This document shows positions 23,790-34,700 of a stretch of DNA of 64,000 nt, piece after piece. Numbering within the stretch: the first letter of the stretch is position 1; each line of letters starts with the position of its first letter. The position numbers were made by a program, and so were the translations under genes. The stretch lies in assembly GCA_946406115.1 (NCBI GenBank), contig OX291548.1:6622373-6686372 (forward strand), in the 5' to 3' direction. The stretch comes from Apoda limacodes. Lineage: Eukaryota; Arthropoda; Insecta; Lepidoptera; Limacodidae. The notes beneath the pieces are model-generated. The model made no database searches. It was not told the DNA's origin and saw only the letters and a program-made list of their open reading frames with translations.

Positions 23790-24490
23790 TATAATCGGAT
23801 CTTCGATAAAAGCTTCTGCAGTGTATCAAGGTTTCTTTAGCAAATGTGTTTTAATCTTTTTGAGGGAGACTGCTTCACTAAAAATAGTCTGAAGATCTCG
23901 GGGAGAATGTTATACTTGTATTTTTTTGGTCTTATGACTTTTAGGGACTTATCTGATTTTGCCAAACTAGTTCGCGATAAGGAAAAGTAGTTTTTTCTAG
24001 TGTATTTATTCTACTAGTGATGTTCGGCATGCGATGAAAACTGATATAGATTTCGCCTTGTATACTTAGCAACTTTAAATATGTAGATACCGTCTATCTC
24101 ACAGTATAACAGTATTTTTTATAGAGTATCAAATAGTTCCCTCGCTGGGTGATTCCGTTCAGCACCTGCAACAGTTTGAATTATGTTTTTGGAGCCGAAA
24201 TATACTAAATCTATCTGCAGCTAAGCTAAGATTTCGTAAGTGAGAATAGAGAGTAACCAAAGTATGCTTTAATCAGATTTTGGCAGTTCAGGCCAGGGCC
24301 GAGTTTTGCGAGTATGTCACATTCGGATGATAATTGACTGGATGGGCAGTCGAAGTAGAGGGAGTGTGAGTGAAGTTGAAGTTGTGATTTATAGGTAATG
24401 CGAGAGTTTCTTTCAGTTTTTAGGTTGAAGTGGATTATTTTTAAATGTTCTTTTGAAGTATCGATAAAATTATTTTGATTTGCCAACACG
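23790..24490 (-). pseudogene. Degenerate LINE ORF2 C-terminal remnant
   Basis: Read on the minus strand, 24,150-23,830 carries fragments resembling the end of a LINE reverse-transcriptase protein, such as IYIFKVAKYTRRNL followed by ILPEIFRLFL and SKRLKHI, interrupted by stops. An 87-codon minus ORF at 24,226-24,489 (begins MLANQNNFIDT) lies upstream in the same orientation; I do not recognise it. The assignment rests on the general pattern of CR1/jockey C-termini and is tentative. Confidence 0.35.
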
Positions 24491-24949
24491 AACTACTTTA
24501 GGTTACCGGTGTGACAGATTCTATGCTTATTTTAAACGCTAGAAATAAAATAAATAAATAAAGCCGTCTATCTAATTTCATCTCTTGTTCATAAGCAAAC
24601 AATCACAACACCGTGGTACAACTCCTTTTTTTACCTATTCACCAAGAAAGCGACATGGTTTCTGAATAAGTGTGACACTACTTCAAGGCAGGATATAAAA
24701 ATATAATAACTCATAAAGACGCAAAATTGCGCGACCCAGGCCGGCGAACCGATTGCAAATGTAATTTAATTTGAACCAACTTAAAAGCCAGCTATAGCAG
24801 CTCCGTTGCAAATACTTGAGCTGTGAGCTAACCTGTAGCTCTCGCATATTTCTTGAGCTACCCATGTTTTCTTTAAGCTACCTTTTTTTAAATTATACCT
24901 AATTTATACACAGAAATTTTTAGATCATTAAATAATTATTTTTTGGCAT

Positions 24950-25015
24950 AAAATTAGGTCGCGGTGATCGCTTACCATCAGGCGGACCGCAAGCTTGTTT
25001 TCCACTTAATAGTAT
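24950..25015 (+). mobile_element. Tail fragment of LINE family A
   Basis: 'cggtgatcgcttaccatcagg' then 'ggaccgcaagcttgttttcc' is the final ~65 bases of the LINE 3' end only. Confidence 0.8.
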
Positions 25016-26917
25016 TTTAAAAAAATTGTATTAATTTAAATATGAAGTTAAATGTCTGCACTTATTTAATTTATTAGGTAGGATTAAGTTAGTAGTAGAA
25101 GCTAGTATTCATTAGTATTGAATACTTGTAAAACGATATTTACTTACAAATTGCATGTATTGTTTAAATAAGCTTATAAAAATCTATAATTTAAAAGAAA
25201 AACAAGCTCACTGTTTCAAAATCCAATCAACATCAAATAACTAGTCTTGATTTTTCGAAATTTCGAAAATCGAATATTTGTAACAGCTTTCTCGATGTTT
25301 TAAAAATAAAATTTGGGATACGGATAATATTATTTCATCACCGTTTCTCAAAGATTACTTAGTGTTTCGTACTTTCATTTTAAAAAAAGGTAACTGTGAT
25401 AGATAAGAACCCGTACAGTAAAATAAACTCTGTACTTATTCAGGTATGCCTTTGTTTTATATAGCATCATTTTATTCCGTAACTGCCACTTTTTGTTTCG
25501 AGTGACATGAGGTGTAAGATAAAAAAGGCAAGATCAGAATTATATTTGCGAAAATATTTTATTTCCTACGCATCTAAAATATTTCCTTAAAGATTCGTAA
25601 AAGCGAAAAAGGAAAACCATATTGTTTGTATTACATTATTTATTTTTCGATGCAGTAAATGAGTAAATGACTTTGTTTTTTGCACATATAATATTTTCCT
25701 AAGAACCAACAGTCATGGAATTTTTTTTCTGTGTTCCAAATGATTAAAATTCTGCCACTCCTGAAATTAGATATATATAAAAAAAATTGAGGAGTTTAAA
25801 GTTAAGATATCTCAAAACACCTTATTTACAGGGTATACAGCGTAGTAAACAATAATGTACAACCACGATAAAAATCTGCATTAATAATCCGCCTAAATGC
25901 AAATATTGGCGCGTGTTATGTTTTTACTTTTTTAGTACGCACCAATATTGACCGGCCTTATAATTATTTTATATGTAATTATGATTGCGCTTTATTGGAA
26001 ACGAATAGGTGCCTCATACAAATAATGTCCGACCAAATACAGCGCTACCAATAATCCGAAGCCAGTATGGAGTATCATGAACAAAACATGATTTACATCG
26101 GGTTTCGTTTCAACATTTTAACACATAAATGGGGTCCTATTGAAATACGCTATACTTTTTCTAAAATTGCATTACTTAAACCAAAAACCATGAAATTAAA
26201 AATAATTACCAGACCAAAACTACCACAGTTTTTAAAATTTTGTATTCTACTTATTTTTTTATTTTTTTTGTTCAAAAACATTGACGCACATTGCGGGCTT
26301 AGTGCCAAACCTACAACATTTTCTGCAAGCTAACCAAATGGCTAAACAGAAAGAATGTAAGCGCCACAATAGATATTTTCGGTCTAAAAATTTATACATA
26401 ATAAATAATGACAACTCAGTTTTCTTCTTCAATCTGTCTCAACATTTTATTATTGATGTGATAATTGTCGACTTTTGATAGTATTAGGTTATCCGTAAAC
26501 ATGTGCGTGAATTATTTCGGGCACATTTCATGGTTTGCAATTACTGGTCAGACAATTCGGCACGTGTCAATATCGTATAATGTAGCGCAATACCTGTTAC
26601 AAGCCGGGTATATTTAAATTATTTCGGTAATTATTCTATGTTTGTGATTCAATGTCTAAAGATACATTGATGTCTGAGACACCAATTTAAATGGAACATC
26701 CATAGTCGCGCGTCATCATGGAGACTGGACGATATCATAATAATAAAACAGTTTTAACATGATATCAATAACTAGGTATTTGGAAGTGCCCCTTATATTT
26801 CAATAATTTATTTGTAATGCCTAAAATAAGCTGAGTGTCGTTGTATGTATACTTAAAAATCTTATTGATTCCTAAGCCAAGTGCGACGGTATCAATTTAT
26901 TTTAATGAAGTCAAGTC
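25016..26917. other. AT-rich non-coding sequence
   Basis: No gene supported. An 88-codon plus ORF at 26,067-26,333 has a hydrophobic run but AT-driven composition and no homology that I recognise. Confidence 0.45.
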
Positions 26918-27004
26918 AAAATCCTACTAATATAATAAATATGAAAATTTGGATGTTTGTTACTCAACGACGTTTCAACGGATCGGGATGAATCTTGGCA
27001 CTTT
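26918..27004 (-). repeat. Terminal part of dispersed repeat, interrupted by a LINE tail
   Basis: 'tcctactaatataataaata' at 26,921 is the reverse complement of the family terminus (tataatattagtagga), and 'ggatcgggatgaatcttggc' matches its conserved interior. The element stops at 27,004 where a LINE tail begins. Confidence 0.7.
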
Positions 27005-27077
27005 TTTTTTTTATACCACTAAGGTGGCAAACAAGCTTACGGTCCGCCTGATGGTAAGCGGTCACCGTAGCAGTAGG
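27005..27077 (-). mobile_element. Tail of LINE family A, minus orientation
   Basis: A poly(T) followed by 'ataccactaaggtggcaaac' and 'ggtaagcggtcaccgtagca' is the reverse complement of the LINE 3' end. It is inserted in the dispersed repeat before it and adjoins the inverted/tandem repeat after it. Confidence 0.85.
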
Positions 27078-27305
27078 TGTTTATTGGGCATTCTGGCTCA
27101 CTTTCCGCAGCGCAGATGCTGGCGCATCTTCACTGCTCCAATTGAGCTAGAATGCCCAATAAACATTTTGGAATTGATTACGTGCATCTGCGCTGCGGAA
27201 AGTGAGCCAGAATGCCCAATAAACATTTTGAAATTGATTACGTGCATCTGCGCTGCGGAAAGTGAGCCAGAATGCCCAATAAACATTTTGAAATTGGTTA
27301 CGTAA
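27078..27305. repeat. 60-base direct repeat plus an inverted copy (hairpin)
   Basis: 'gtgcatctgcgctgcggaaa' occurs at 27,182 and 27,242, and 'gaatgcccaataaacatttt' occurs three times at 60-base spacing. Bases 27,080-27,120 are the reverse complement of the same unit (tgtttattgggcattctggc and onward), so the left arm can pair with either right-hand copy. Because 60 is a multiple of 3, both strands stay open across the array (118 codons on plus), but this follows from the repeat and does not indicate a gene. Confidence 0.9.
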
Positions 27306-27662
27306 AGTTTTCAATTTGGGTGATGTAAACGACACGAAATAGTTTTTTAAATAACCACAGCGAATGATTAATTTACTAATAAAAACTTACCAATAAATAT
27401 TTGTCATGACTTCCACTTGCACACTATTACACTAGATTTTGTTTAAATTAGTATTTATGACATTTAGATAAACATTTGTAATTAGTTTAATTCTTGAAAA
27501 TATATGTCTGAAGATAAACAAGATAAATAGAAGAACAACTAACCATTTTGTTCTAGGTAAGATCCTATCGTTTACTGCAATGACAAAGGAAAACATGTGC
27601 TCCGAGCAGATCGGACTCCTATTTTACAGGAAAGAGAAAAGTTTTAACATAGATTAGATACA
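27306..27662. other. AT-rich non-coding sequence
   Basis: Nothing supportable between the hairpin array and the tandem array. Confidence 0.5.
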
Positions 27663-28230
27663 GACCAACCTTCTTCTAGCTCTATGCACAAGGTGTTTAG
27701 GCCGTATTTTTCAAAACAAGGCAACAGGAAAGGATAACGTACTTGACATGACCAACCTTCTTCTAGCTCTATGCACAAGGCGTTTAGGCCGTATCGTTCC
27801 GTATTAGGATATAGGAGAGAAAATATGTTTTGATACAGATACAGACAAACCTTCTACTAGCTCTATGCACAAGGCGTTTAGACCATATTTTTCAAAACAA
27901 GGCAACAGGAAAGGATAACGAACTTGACATGACCAACCTTCTTCTAGCTCTATGCACAAGGTGTTTAGGCCGTATCGTTCCGTATTAGGATATAGGAGAG
28001 AAAATATGTTTTGACACAGATACAGACGAACCTTCTACTAGCTCTATGCACAAGGCGTTTACGTCATATTTTTCAAAACAAGGCATCAGGAAAGGATAAC
28101 GTACTTGACATCGCCAACCTTCTTCTAGCTCTATGCACAAGGTGTTTAGGCTGTATCGTTCCGTTTTAGGATACAGGGAGGGATAACTTAACACACTAAT
28201 CTTATCTAACTCTAAGCACATGATTTTTAA
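27663..28230. repeat. 181-base higher-order tandem array (A-B dimers)
   Basis: Three copies start at 27,663, 27,844 and 28,025, exactly 181 bases apart. Each copy is a dimer of two related halves that begin 'accttcttctagctctatgc' and share 'acaaggtgtttaggccgtat'. Half A (87 bases) continues 'ttttcaaaacaaggcaacag', and half B (94 bases) continues 'cgttccgtattaggatatag'. A diverged half (ctaactctaagcacatg) closes the array near 28,225. A 78-codon minus ORF spans the last copy. It is a satellite-like locus in the middle of single-copy-looking DNA. Confidence 0.95.
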
Positions 28231-30292
28231 AGTTAAAACTTTCGTTATCGCAGTAAACGATATGATCTATTATTACACAGGCTTCTTCTAAAACAGAACA
28301 AATTAAACTCCAAAATTTTATCTACATATCTTAAATCAGATTTAGATGTTTTTTACTAAACATGTAATTTTATATATAATAAAATGAAGTACGCACATAT
28401 TAGAACAATTGTTTGAAATGAAAACTGTTCCCATAAATCAGGCGCTTCACCATTAACACTGTCGATCAAACATCTTAATCGGTCAGCGATAACGAAAGAT
28501 ACTTTCGTTACACAGTGCTTTTAAAATCAAACTTACGTTTAGTTTTTTACAAAAGGTTATAGCAAATAGGACAAGTCTTAAAATATCTTTAACCATAATT
28601 AACTTTAATTGTAAAAATATAAATGAAGAATGCAGAAAGATTTTTTAAAATGAAAGTTATGCTTTTGTACATAATGTTTGTTTAAGTTTTAATTTTTTTT
28701 AATCTAATGAAACCTTAAGCCTGAATATATGTAAAATTTCACTAATAATTTTGATCAACACTCGATTTCATAAAAGTTTTCGTGGTAAGTCCCCAGTTTT
28801 ATTGCATATCCAACAAAACGTGACTGCTGTGCAGCGTAAACCAAGTAGCTACCTATTCTACAAATCTTATGGAAAGAAACATTAATGCGGCTTTTCTTTG
28901 TGTTACGATATCTAAGCGGCATAATCTGCTCTGGGTTCCTTACGTACCTGTTTAATTATTTATGGTTTAGTTTTGTTATTTCTATTGGGTACTATATACT
29001 TAGAGCAAAATAATATGATTAAGAAAACAAACATAAACTTTTAAGCGAGCCTTTTGAGGTTTAAAAAACTATAAGTAATTAAGGTAATTGAAAAATATAT
29101 ATTCGAGTAGGTAACTTGTTTTCACATTAAAGCACAAGACTTTTTATTTTACTAGTTTTACCTTTATCTTATTTTTCCTTACAAACATAAATAAGGTATG
29201 CCAAAACAATTAATTATAACATATAAGTAATTTATATTCGCGGACACTGAGTAGAACCATTCTTATATTCAACATTGAACCCCAAACCAAATAGCGGCAT
29301 ATTCTTTGTACTTCATATTTCTGTTATTAATATAAAATAAAATAGTAATTAAATATATTTATTTTTCAATCTTTTCTATGGGAATGCCGTTTTGCTGACT
29401 TGAAACAATTTAAGGGGTAGAAAACCTAATTGGTATATTATAAATTTAGATGACTTAACAATATATTTGTACTAAACACGTTTAACAGTAAGCGTATAAA
29501 ACTTGAATAATCTTTATTTAGTATGAACGTAAATACCTGTTTATAATAATATAAGTTTGGTTAACCTAAACTTCATAGTACTTTATTGTAGGTTAAACTA
29601 CAATTTATGTTACTTGACTCTTGAACTAAGAAAACCAAGGTCTTTTCTTTTGGAGTCTAATTTGCTCTCGTTCGGTGTCAGCTGATTATGTAGGGTACCA
29701 GTGTGTACGATTTAATTTCTTCTGATTATAGTTAACTGTAATAAAAGGTTGCAGATCTCTGACTTTTCCCTTTTTAAGCCTTATTTTCCGGTTAAAAATA
29801 TACACAATTTCCAACACTCTTGGGTGTGAATAAGTGCTGCTAAACAACCAAGCTGTGAAGCTGATATTGGTGAACTTCTAATTTTCAAGCTGAGGATCAA
29901 AGCATCAAAAATTATGTTCGTAAGTTTTAAGTAATCTGTGTGTTTGTTTAATTATTTATATTAAATTAAAGTTTTAAACTTAGTATTATCTGTACATAAA
30001 TCTGTAATGTTAATTTTATAACAGGCTTTTATTTAACTCTGTGAAATCCATCTTGTTTCGAGATGATTATGATCTACATTACTCTATGGCTTAACGTTCT
30101 GAAACATTAAAGAAAAGACTAACGATGTAAAGCGGCAGCGTAGGTCAAAATCATCTTGAAATCATATGATTTGTTCGTAATTGAATAAAGGCCCTGTTCT
30201 TGTTACTTTTCTAAATAATGCGAATCAATTTTAGGTAAATACTATAAATATAATGAGAAGTCAAGATCTTTCTAACTACTATATTGTTACAG
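28231..30292. other. AT-rich sequence upstream of a host exon, probably intron
   Basis: No further exon could be established. A donor-like 'atgttc|gtaagt' at 29,924-29,935 was examined, but the frame compatible with the next exon has a stop only 24 bases upstream. Otherwise only AT-rich sequence. Confidence 0.4.
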
Positions 30293-30382
30293 GTCGGAGT
30301 TTGAATTCAAACAGAAGAGGAAGGTTGGAAAAGAGGGAACCACCTGCTTTTCCTTTTCCGATTCAGACGACGGCGAGACTAG
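30293..30382 (+). CDS. Penultimate coding exon of an unidentified host gene
   Basis: A 90-base exon bounded by a good acceptor (attgttacag|gtcgg) and donor (gactag|gttagt). In the frame that continues into the next exon it is open throughout and ends with an acidic serine-rich motif, FSFSDSDDGE, resembling a casein kinase 2 site or SUMO-interacting type motif. The last two bases form a codon with the first base of the next exon. The preceding exons are not identified. I do not recognise the protein. Confidence 0.65.
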
Positions 30383-30487
30383 GTTAGTTTAATATGGAAA
30401 ACTCAATTATTTTTGTTGAAAAATGTAATTTACATAAATCTTTTTATAACTCCAAAAGCTGACCTCAGAATTTCTAGTTTTGTCATA

Positions 30488-30726
30488 TCTCCCATACAAC
30501 ACACCCTCCATAATCCGAATCTAGATACTTTGGGACACTTGATATAAACACTCCTACCAACTATTCCTACCTATTTAATCCGAACTTATCTTACTTGCCT
30601 TGTTCACTGCACACTTTTTTTTTTTTTTTGTATTATGTTCGGATTAAAGACGTAATTAGTAAAAGTGTTTATATCAAGTGTCCAAAGTATGTAGATTCGG
30701 ATTGTTGAAGGTGTGTTGTAAGAGAT
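30488..30726. mobile_element. MITE with ~85-base terminal inverted repeats, in an intron
   Basis: The left end 'acaacacaccctccataatc' and right end (reverse complement of 'gattgttgaaggtgtgttgt') pair, and the match extends inward through 'cttgatataaacact', 85 bases per arm with scattered mismatches. A 15-base T run lies near the centre. No coding capacity. It sits inside the 544-base intron between the two host exons (30,383-30,926), so it would be transcribed as part of the pre-mRNA. Confidence 0.88.
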
Positions 30727-30926
30727 TAATTTTGTCTTACGCTTTTAATAGTTTCATTACTTATTAAGTTCACTGTATTCAAATTAAATACCAAACCCTA
30801 ATGATTAAAGGGGATAGTAAAGCCATTGTTTTTATAACATTAATATTTATTTTTAAACATAAATTAGTACTTTAAATAAGAATACTGAGACCTATTTATT
30901 ACTGGTATAATATTTTTGATACACAG

Positions 30927-31404
30927 GATCGAAGCAAGTTCTGTTAAGGCAGAGCCAAAAGTAAAAAAACCGCGCAAGAAAGTGGAAGGGAAGGCGCGAG
31001 GAACTGTGACTACATCGCTGAGCGCTCATTGTCCGCAATCATCACGAAAACGGTCCTCGAGCTACAGACTCCTGTCTTCGGACAGTGAAGACGAACTTGA
31101 AGCTTCTCGGTCTGCTCGTGCTGCCGCTCAGCAGGGGCTTACGTCGTCTCTGACCCGGCGAGTGGCGGATGGTGTGCTGCGTCGGACCGCGGAACTCGAC
31201 GGCGATACTTTCATCGAACTGAGAGTTTACAACACCAAAGACGTTATCGCTGCTACTGGGTGGAAAGAGCGTTTGGAGAAAGCCCAAGTTGCGTTACGCT
31301 TTCAAGCGTCGTCATCCGATTTGGAGGAACTAAAAATTTTTCTCAGAAAAGCAAAGCTAAAGTTTGTCCAAGAAGGCAAGTTTTACTCTAATAAAAAAGA
31401 ATGA
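30927..31404 (+). CDS. Last coding exon of an unidentified host gene
   Basis: It starts after the acceptor 'gatacacag|gatcg' and runs 159 codons to a TGA at 31,402-31,404. It begins with a Lys/Arg-rich stretch (VKKPRKKVEGKARG), a likely nuclear localisation signal, then an acidic serine motif (SSDSEDELEAS), an Ala-rich segment, and a C-terminal region rich in charged helix (LEELKIFLRKAKLKFVQEGK). Codon use is much more GC-rich than its surroundings, as expected for a real host exon. The features suggest a nuclear, perhaps DNA- or chromatin-associated, protein, but I cannot name it. An AATAAA at 31,446-31,451 provides the poly(A) signal 42 bases after the stop. The viral element begins shortly after, so this gene appears intact at its 3' end. 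Confidence 0.75.
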
Positions 31405-31445
31405 AACTTTTGTAAACTAGCTCCTAAATTTTTTTTATTAGTAAT

Positions 31446-31451
31446 AATAAA
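31446..31451 (+). terminator. Poly(A) signal of the host gene
   Basis: AATAAA 42 bases downstream of the host stop codon. It sets the host/viral boundary to the interval 31,452-31,741. Confidence 0.6.
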
Positions 31452-31741
31452 GTAACTAAATAGGTAGATACTGTACTTAGTTTTTTTTATCATACAAATA
31501 ATTTTAGTAACATATGAAGTATAATTTTGATTACATATAATACGAGATAAATATTACTAATTTTTTCCTGGGATAAAAAGTAGATAACCTAAATTAGTCA
31601 TTTTATTAACAACTTCCTTAATGTGCTTAAAATACGAATACTTTTTTTATTTTTTTTGTTTATAGAAATTTAGATTTTCCGACAGTAAATATATGACCAC
31701 ACTGACAACTCCTAAGAGCCATACTACTGATCTATGTAAAT

Positions 31742-34700
31742 ATGAGTAAAAAAGTTTTTTGTACTGTTTGCGAACAAGATGTTTCGAGTAGGATATTTTC
31801 TGCCCATCTTCGTAGTAATATTCATAAGAATAATAGCGCTATTGAGATCAATGAATGTGTAGAAAAAAATAGTTCAGCATTTAGAAACCGTATTTCTAGT
31901 TACAGGGTGCATTGCCCCACTAGCAATGCCTCGAGGTCGCCATCAAGTAACAGCTCAGCAAATTCGTATCTGCTTACACCTCACACGTTCTTATCTCGAA
32001 TACCTTTGCGTCGTGCTGTACGACAGCTTATCGATGTTAAATTAGCACAACATGTTAATTTAAAAGTAAATTTTGAATTTGAGTTCATTTTACCGAAAAA
32101 TGACTATATTGAAATTAAATCTTTTGCAACAGAAAATGTAATTATTCATCAAAATTACAATTTTAACCACTTGTATTCTGATCTTGTGTCAAAAATAAAC
32201 AAAAAAATTAGCGAATTCCAAGAGAAGGACAGTGGGTGGTCATTTTTAAAAAGCCTGTATTTAGAAATTAATTTAAATCGGTATTCACCTTTAAGAGCTT
32301 CGAGTTTTATTGAATTGCCAAAATATGTAAAAAATAAAAAAGCTTGTATTAATGTAAAAAATAACGATAATTTTTGTTTTTTGTGGAGTATAATTGCAGC
32401 ATTGTTCCCAGCTAAATCAAACGCAGACAGAACTACGTCTTATCCTCACTTCGAAGATGTACTTAACACCAAAAATATGGCATTTCCGGCGACATTCTCG
32501 GACATTAAAATATTTGAAAAAAATAATCACAGAATTAGTGTCAACGTTTACGGCTTCAATTCCAATAATAAAATAATTGGACCATTGTATAGAACAACAC
32601 ATAGAAAAAAGCGTCATGTCAATCTTCTATTCTTGCAAAATAAGTCCCGTAGTCATTACTGTCTAATTAAAAACTTGGAACGATTGGTTAGATCCCAAAC
32701 TACTAAACATCACGGGAAAATCTTTTTTTGTGATGACTGCTTGCTTTTTTTTAATTGTAAAACTAATTTTGATGAGCATGTATGTGGAGGGGTATCGACC
32801 AAATTGCCTAATAAAGGCTCAATTTTACAGTTTACGCATTTTGAGCGTATGCAAGACGTGCCCTTTGTCATTTATGCAGATTTCGAATGTTTTTTAGAAC
32901 CATGCCAAAAAAATCAAACTTTTAACAAAGGTGGTTTTACGTCAGACTTGCAAAAACATGTTCCTGCCGCGTTTGGTTATTACATTGTATGCTCGTACGA
33001 TACTTCTTTAAATAAATATGTGTCATATCGGGGTCCAAACTGTGTTGAGAAATTTATAGAATATCTTCAACGCGACGTTCTAAAGATATATAAAATTTTG
33101 AAAAATCCTGTGCCATTGATATTTACCGAAAATAATTCAAAAGATTTCACTAATGCCAGAGACTGTTCTATTTGCTCCCAATTGTTATTTGATGATAAAG
33201 TAAGAGATCATGACCACCTAACAGGCAAATATAGGGGTGCCGCACATTCTTACTGCAATATACATTTCCAATTACCAAAATTCATTCCAGTGTTTTTTCA
33301 CAACCTTTCAGGCTACGATGCACATTTATTTATACGTGAGCTGGGAGATATTCGCGGCAAAATAAAAGTTATAGCTAAAACTAAAGAAAATTACATTTCA
33401 TTTACAAAGTTTTTTTCAACCGAAGAAGGAAGCTTTGTTCCAGTCCGTTATGTAGATTCATTTAAATTTTTAGGAGCTAGTTTACAAAAGTTAGCGGAAA
33501 ATTTAATTACCAAAGACTTGGTCAACTTGTCTAAGTTTTTTACGAATAAAACAAAGTTTAAATTGTTGAGACGCAAAGGAGTATATCCGTATGAATATAT
33601 GAAAAGCTGGAAATCGTATGACGAAACTAACTTACCGTCCTATGAAGATTTTTTTAGTACACTAACAAATCAAAATATCTCTAAAGAGGACTATAATCAC
33701 GCCCTTAAGGTTTGGAATACGTTTAAGATTCAAAATTTAGGGAAATACACAGATCTGTACCTACTTACGGATATTTTATTATTAGCCGATGTTTTTCAAA
33801 AATTTCGAGCTACTTGTAGGTTAAATTTCGAAGTCGATGCTGCTTATTATTTGACAGCTCCTGCTTTGAGCTGGGACAGCATGTTATTAAAAACTAATAT
33901 TAAATTAGAACTTATTAATGATCTAGAAATCATTCGAATGCTTCAAAAAGGAATACGGGGAGGAGTATGCTTATGTTCTACGCGGTTCGCAAAAGCCAAC
34001 AATAAGTATTTAAATAATTATAACCCTGCAGAACCTGAGAAGTACCTTATTTATATTGATTGTAACAATTTATATGGTTACGCTATGTGCGCATACTTAC
34101 CATATTCTGATTTTAGACTATTAGATAGACGGGAAATCGATGAATTAAACGTTTGCAAAATACCAGACGAAAACGAATATGGGTACATTTTAGAAGTAGA
34201 TATCGAATATCCAGAAGAACTTCATAATTCACACAATGATTTACCGTTCTGTCCTCAAAAATGTGTTCCACCCGGTTCAAAAACATCAAAATTGATTTCT
34301 AATTTATACGACAAATTTTTTTACGTTATTCATTACGTCCATTTGAAACTGTGTTTAAAAGCGGGACTTAAGTTGACTACCGTGCATCGAGTAATAAAAT
34401 TCAAACAAAGCCCTTATCTAAAAGACTATATTGACCTAAACACTAAACTAAGGCAACAAGCTAAATCTGTATTTGAACAAGACTTTTTCAAACTAATGAA
34501 TAACAGCATATTTGGAAAAACTTTAGAAAACACAGAGAATAGATTAGACGTTAAAATAGTAAATCAATGGAGTGATGATAAAAACAAGACAAAAAAAAAT
34601 TACTGTGCAGAGCAGTTAATATCTAGACCTAACTTTCATAGTTCAACTACATTTACCGAAAATTGTGTAGCTGTTCAATTGAAACCAGAAAAAGTAGTCC

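Noticed and set aside
24683..24865. 60-codon minus ORF
   Set aside because: No recognisable domain; short and isolated.
27098..27335. Overlapping ORFs of 62-118 codons on both strands
   Set aside because: They follow from the 60-base repeat (a multiple of three) and encode the repeat unit over and over; no start context or other support.
27663..28230. CRISPR-like direct repeats
   Set aside because: Eukaryotic DNA; units are contiguous dimers without variable spacers.
31452..31741. Left terminal inverted repeat of the viral element
   Set aside because: Searched by eye for reverse complements between 40.5 and 43 kb; none found. The end cannot be fixed.
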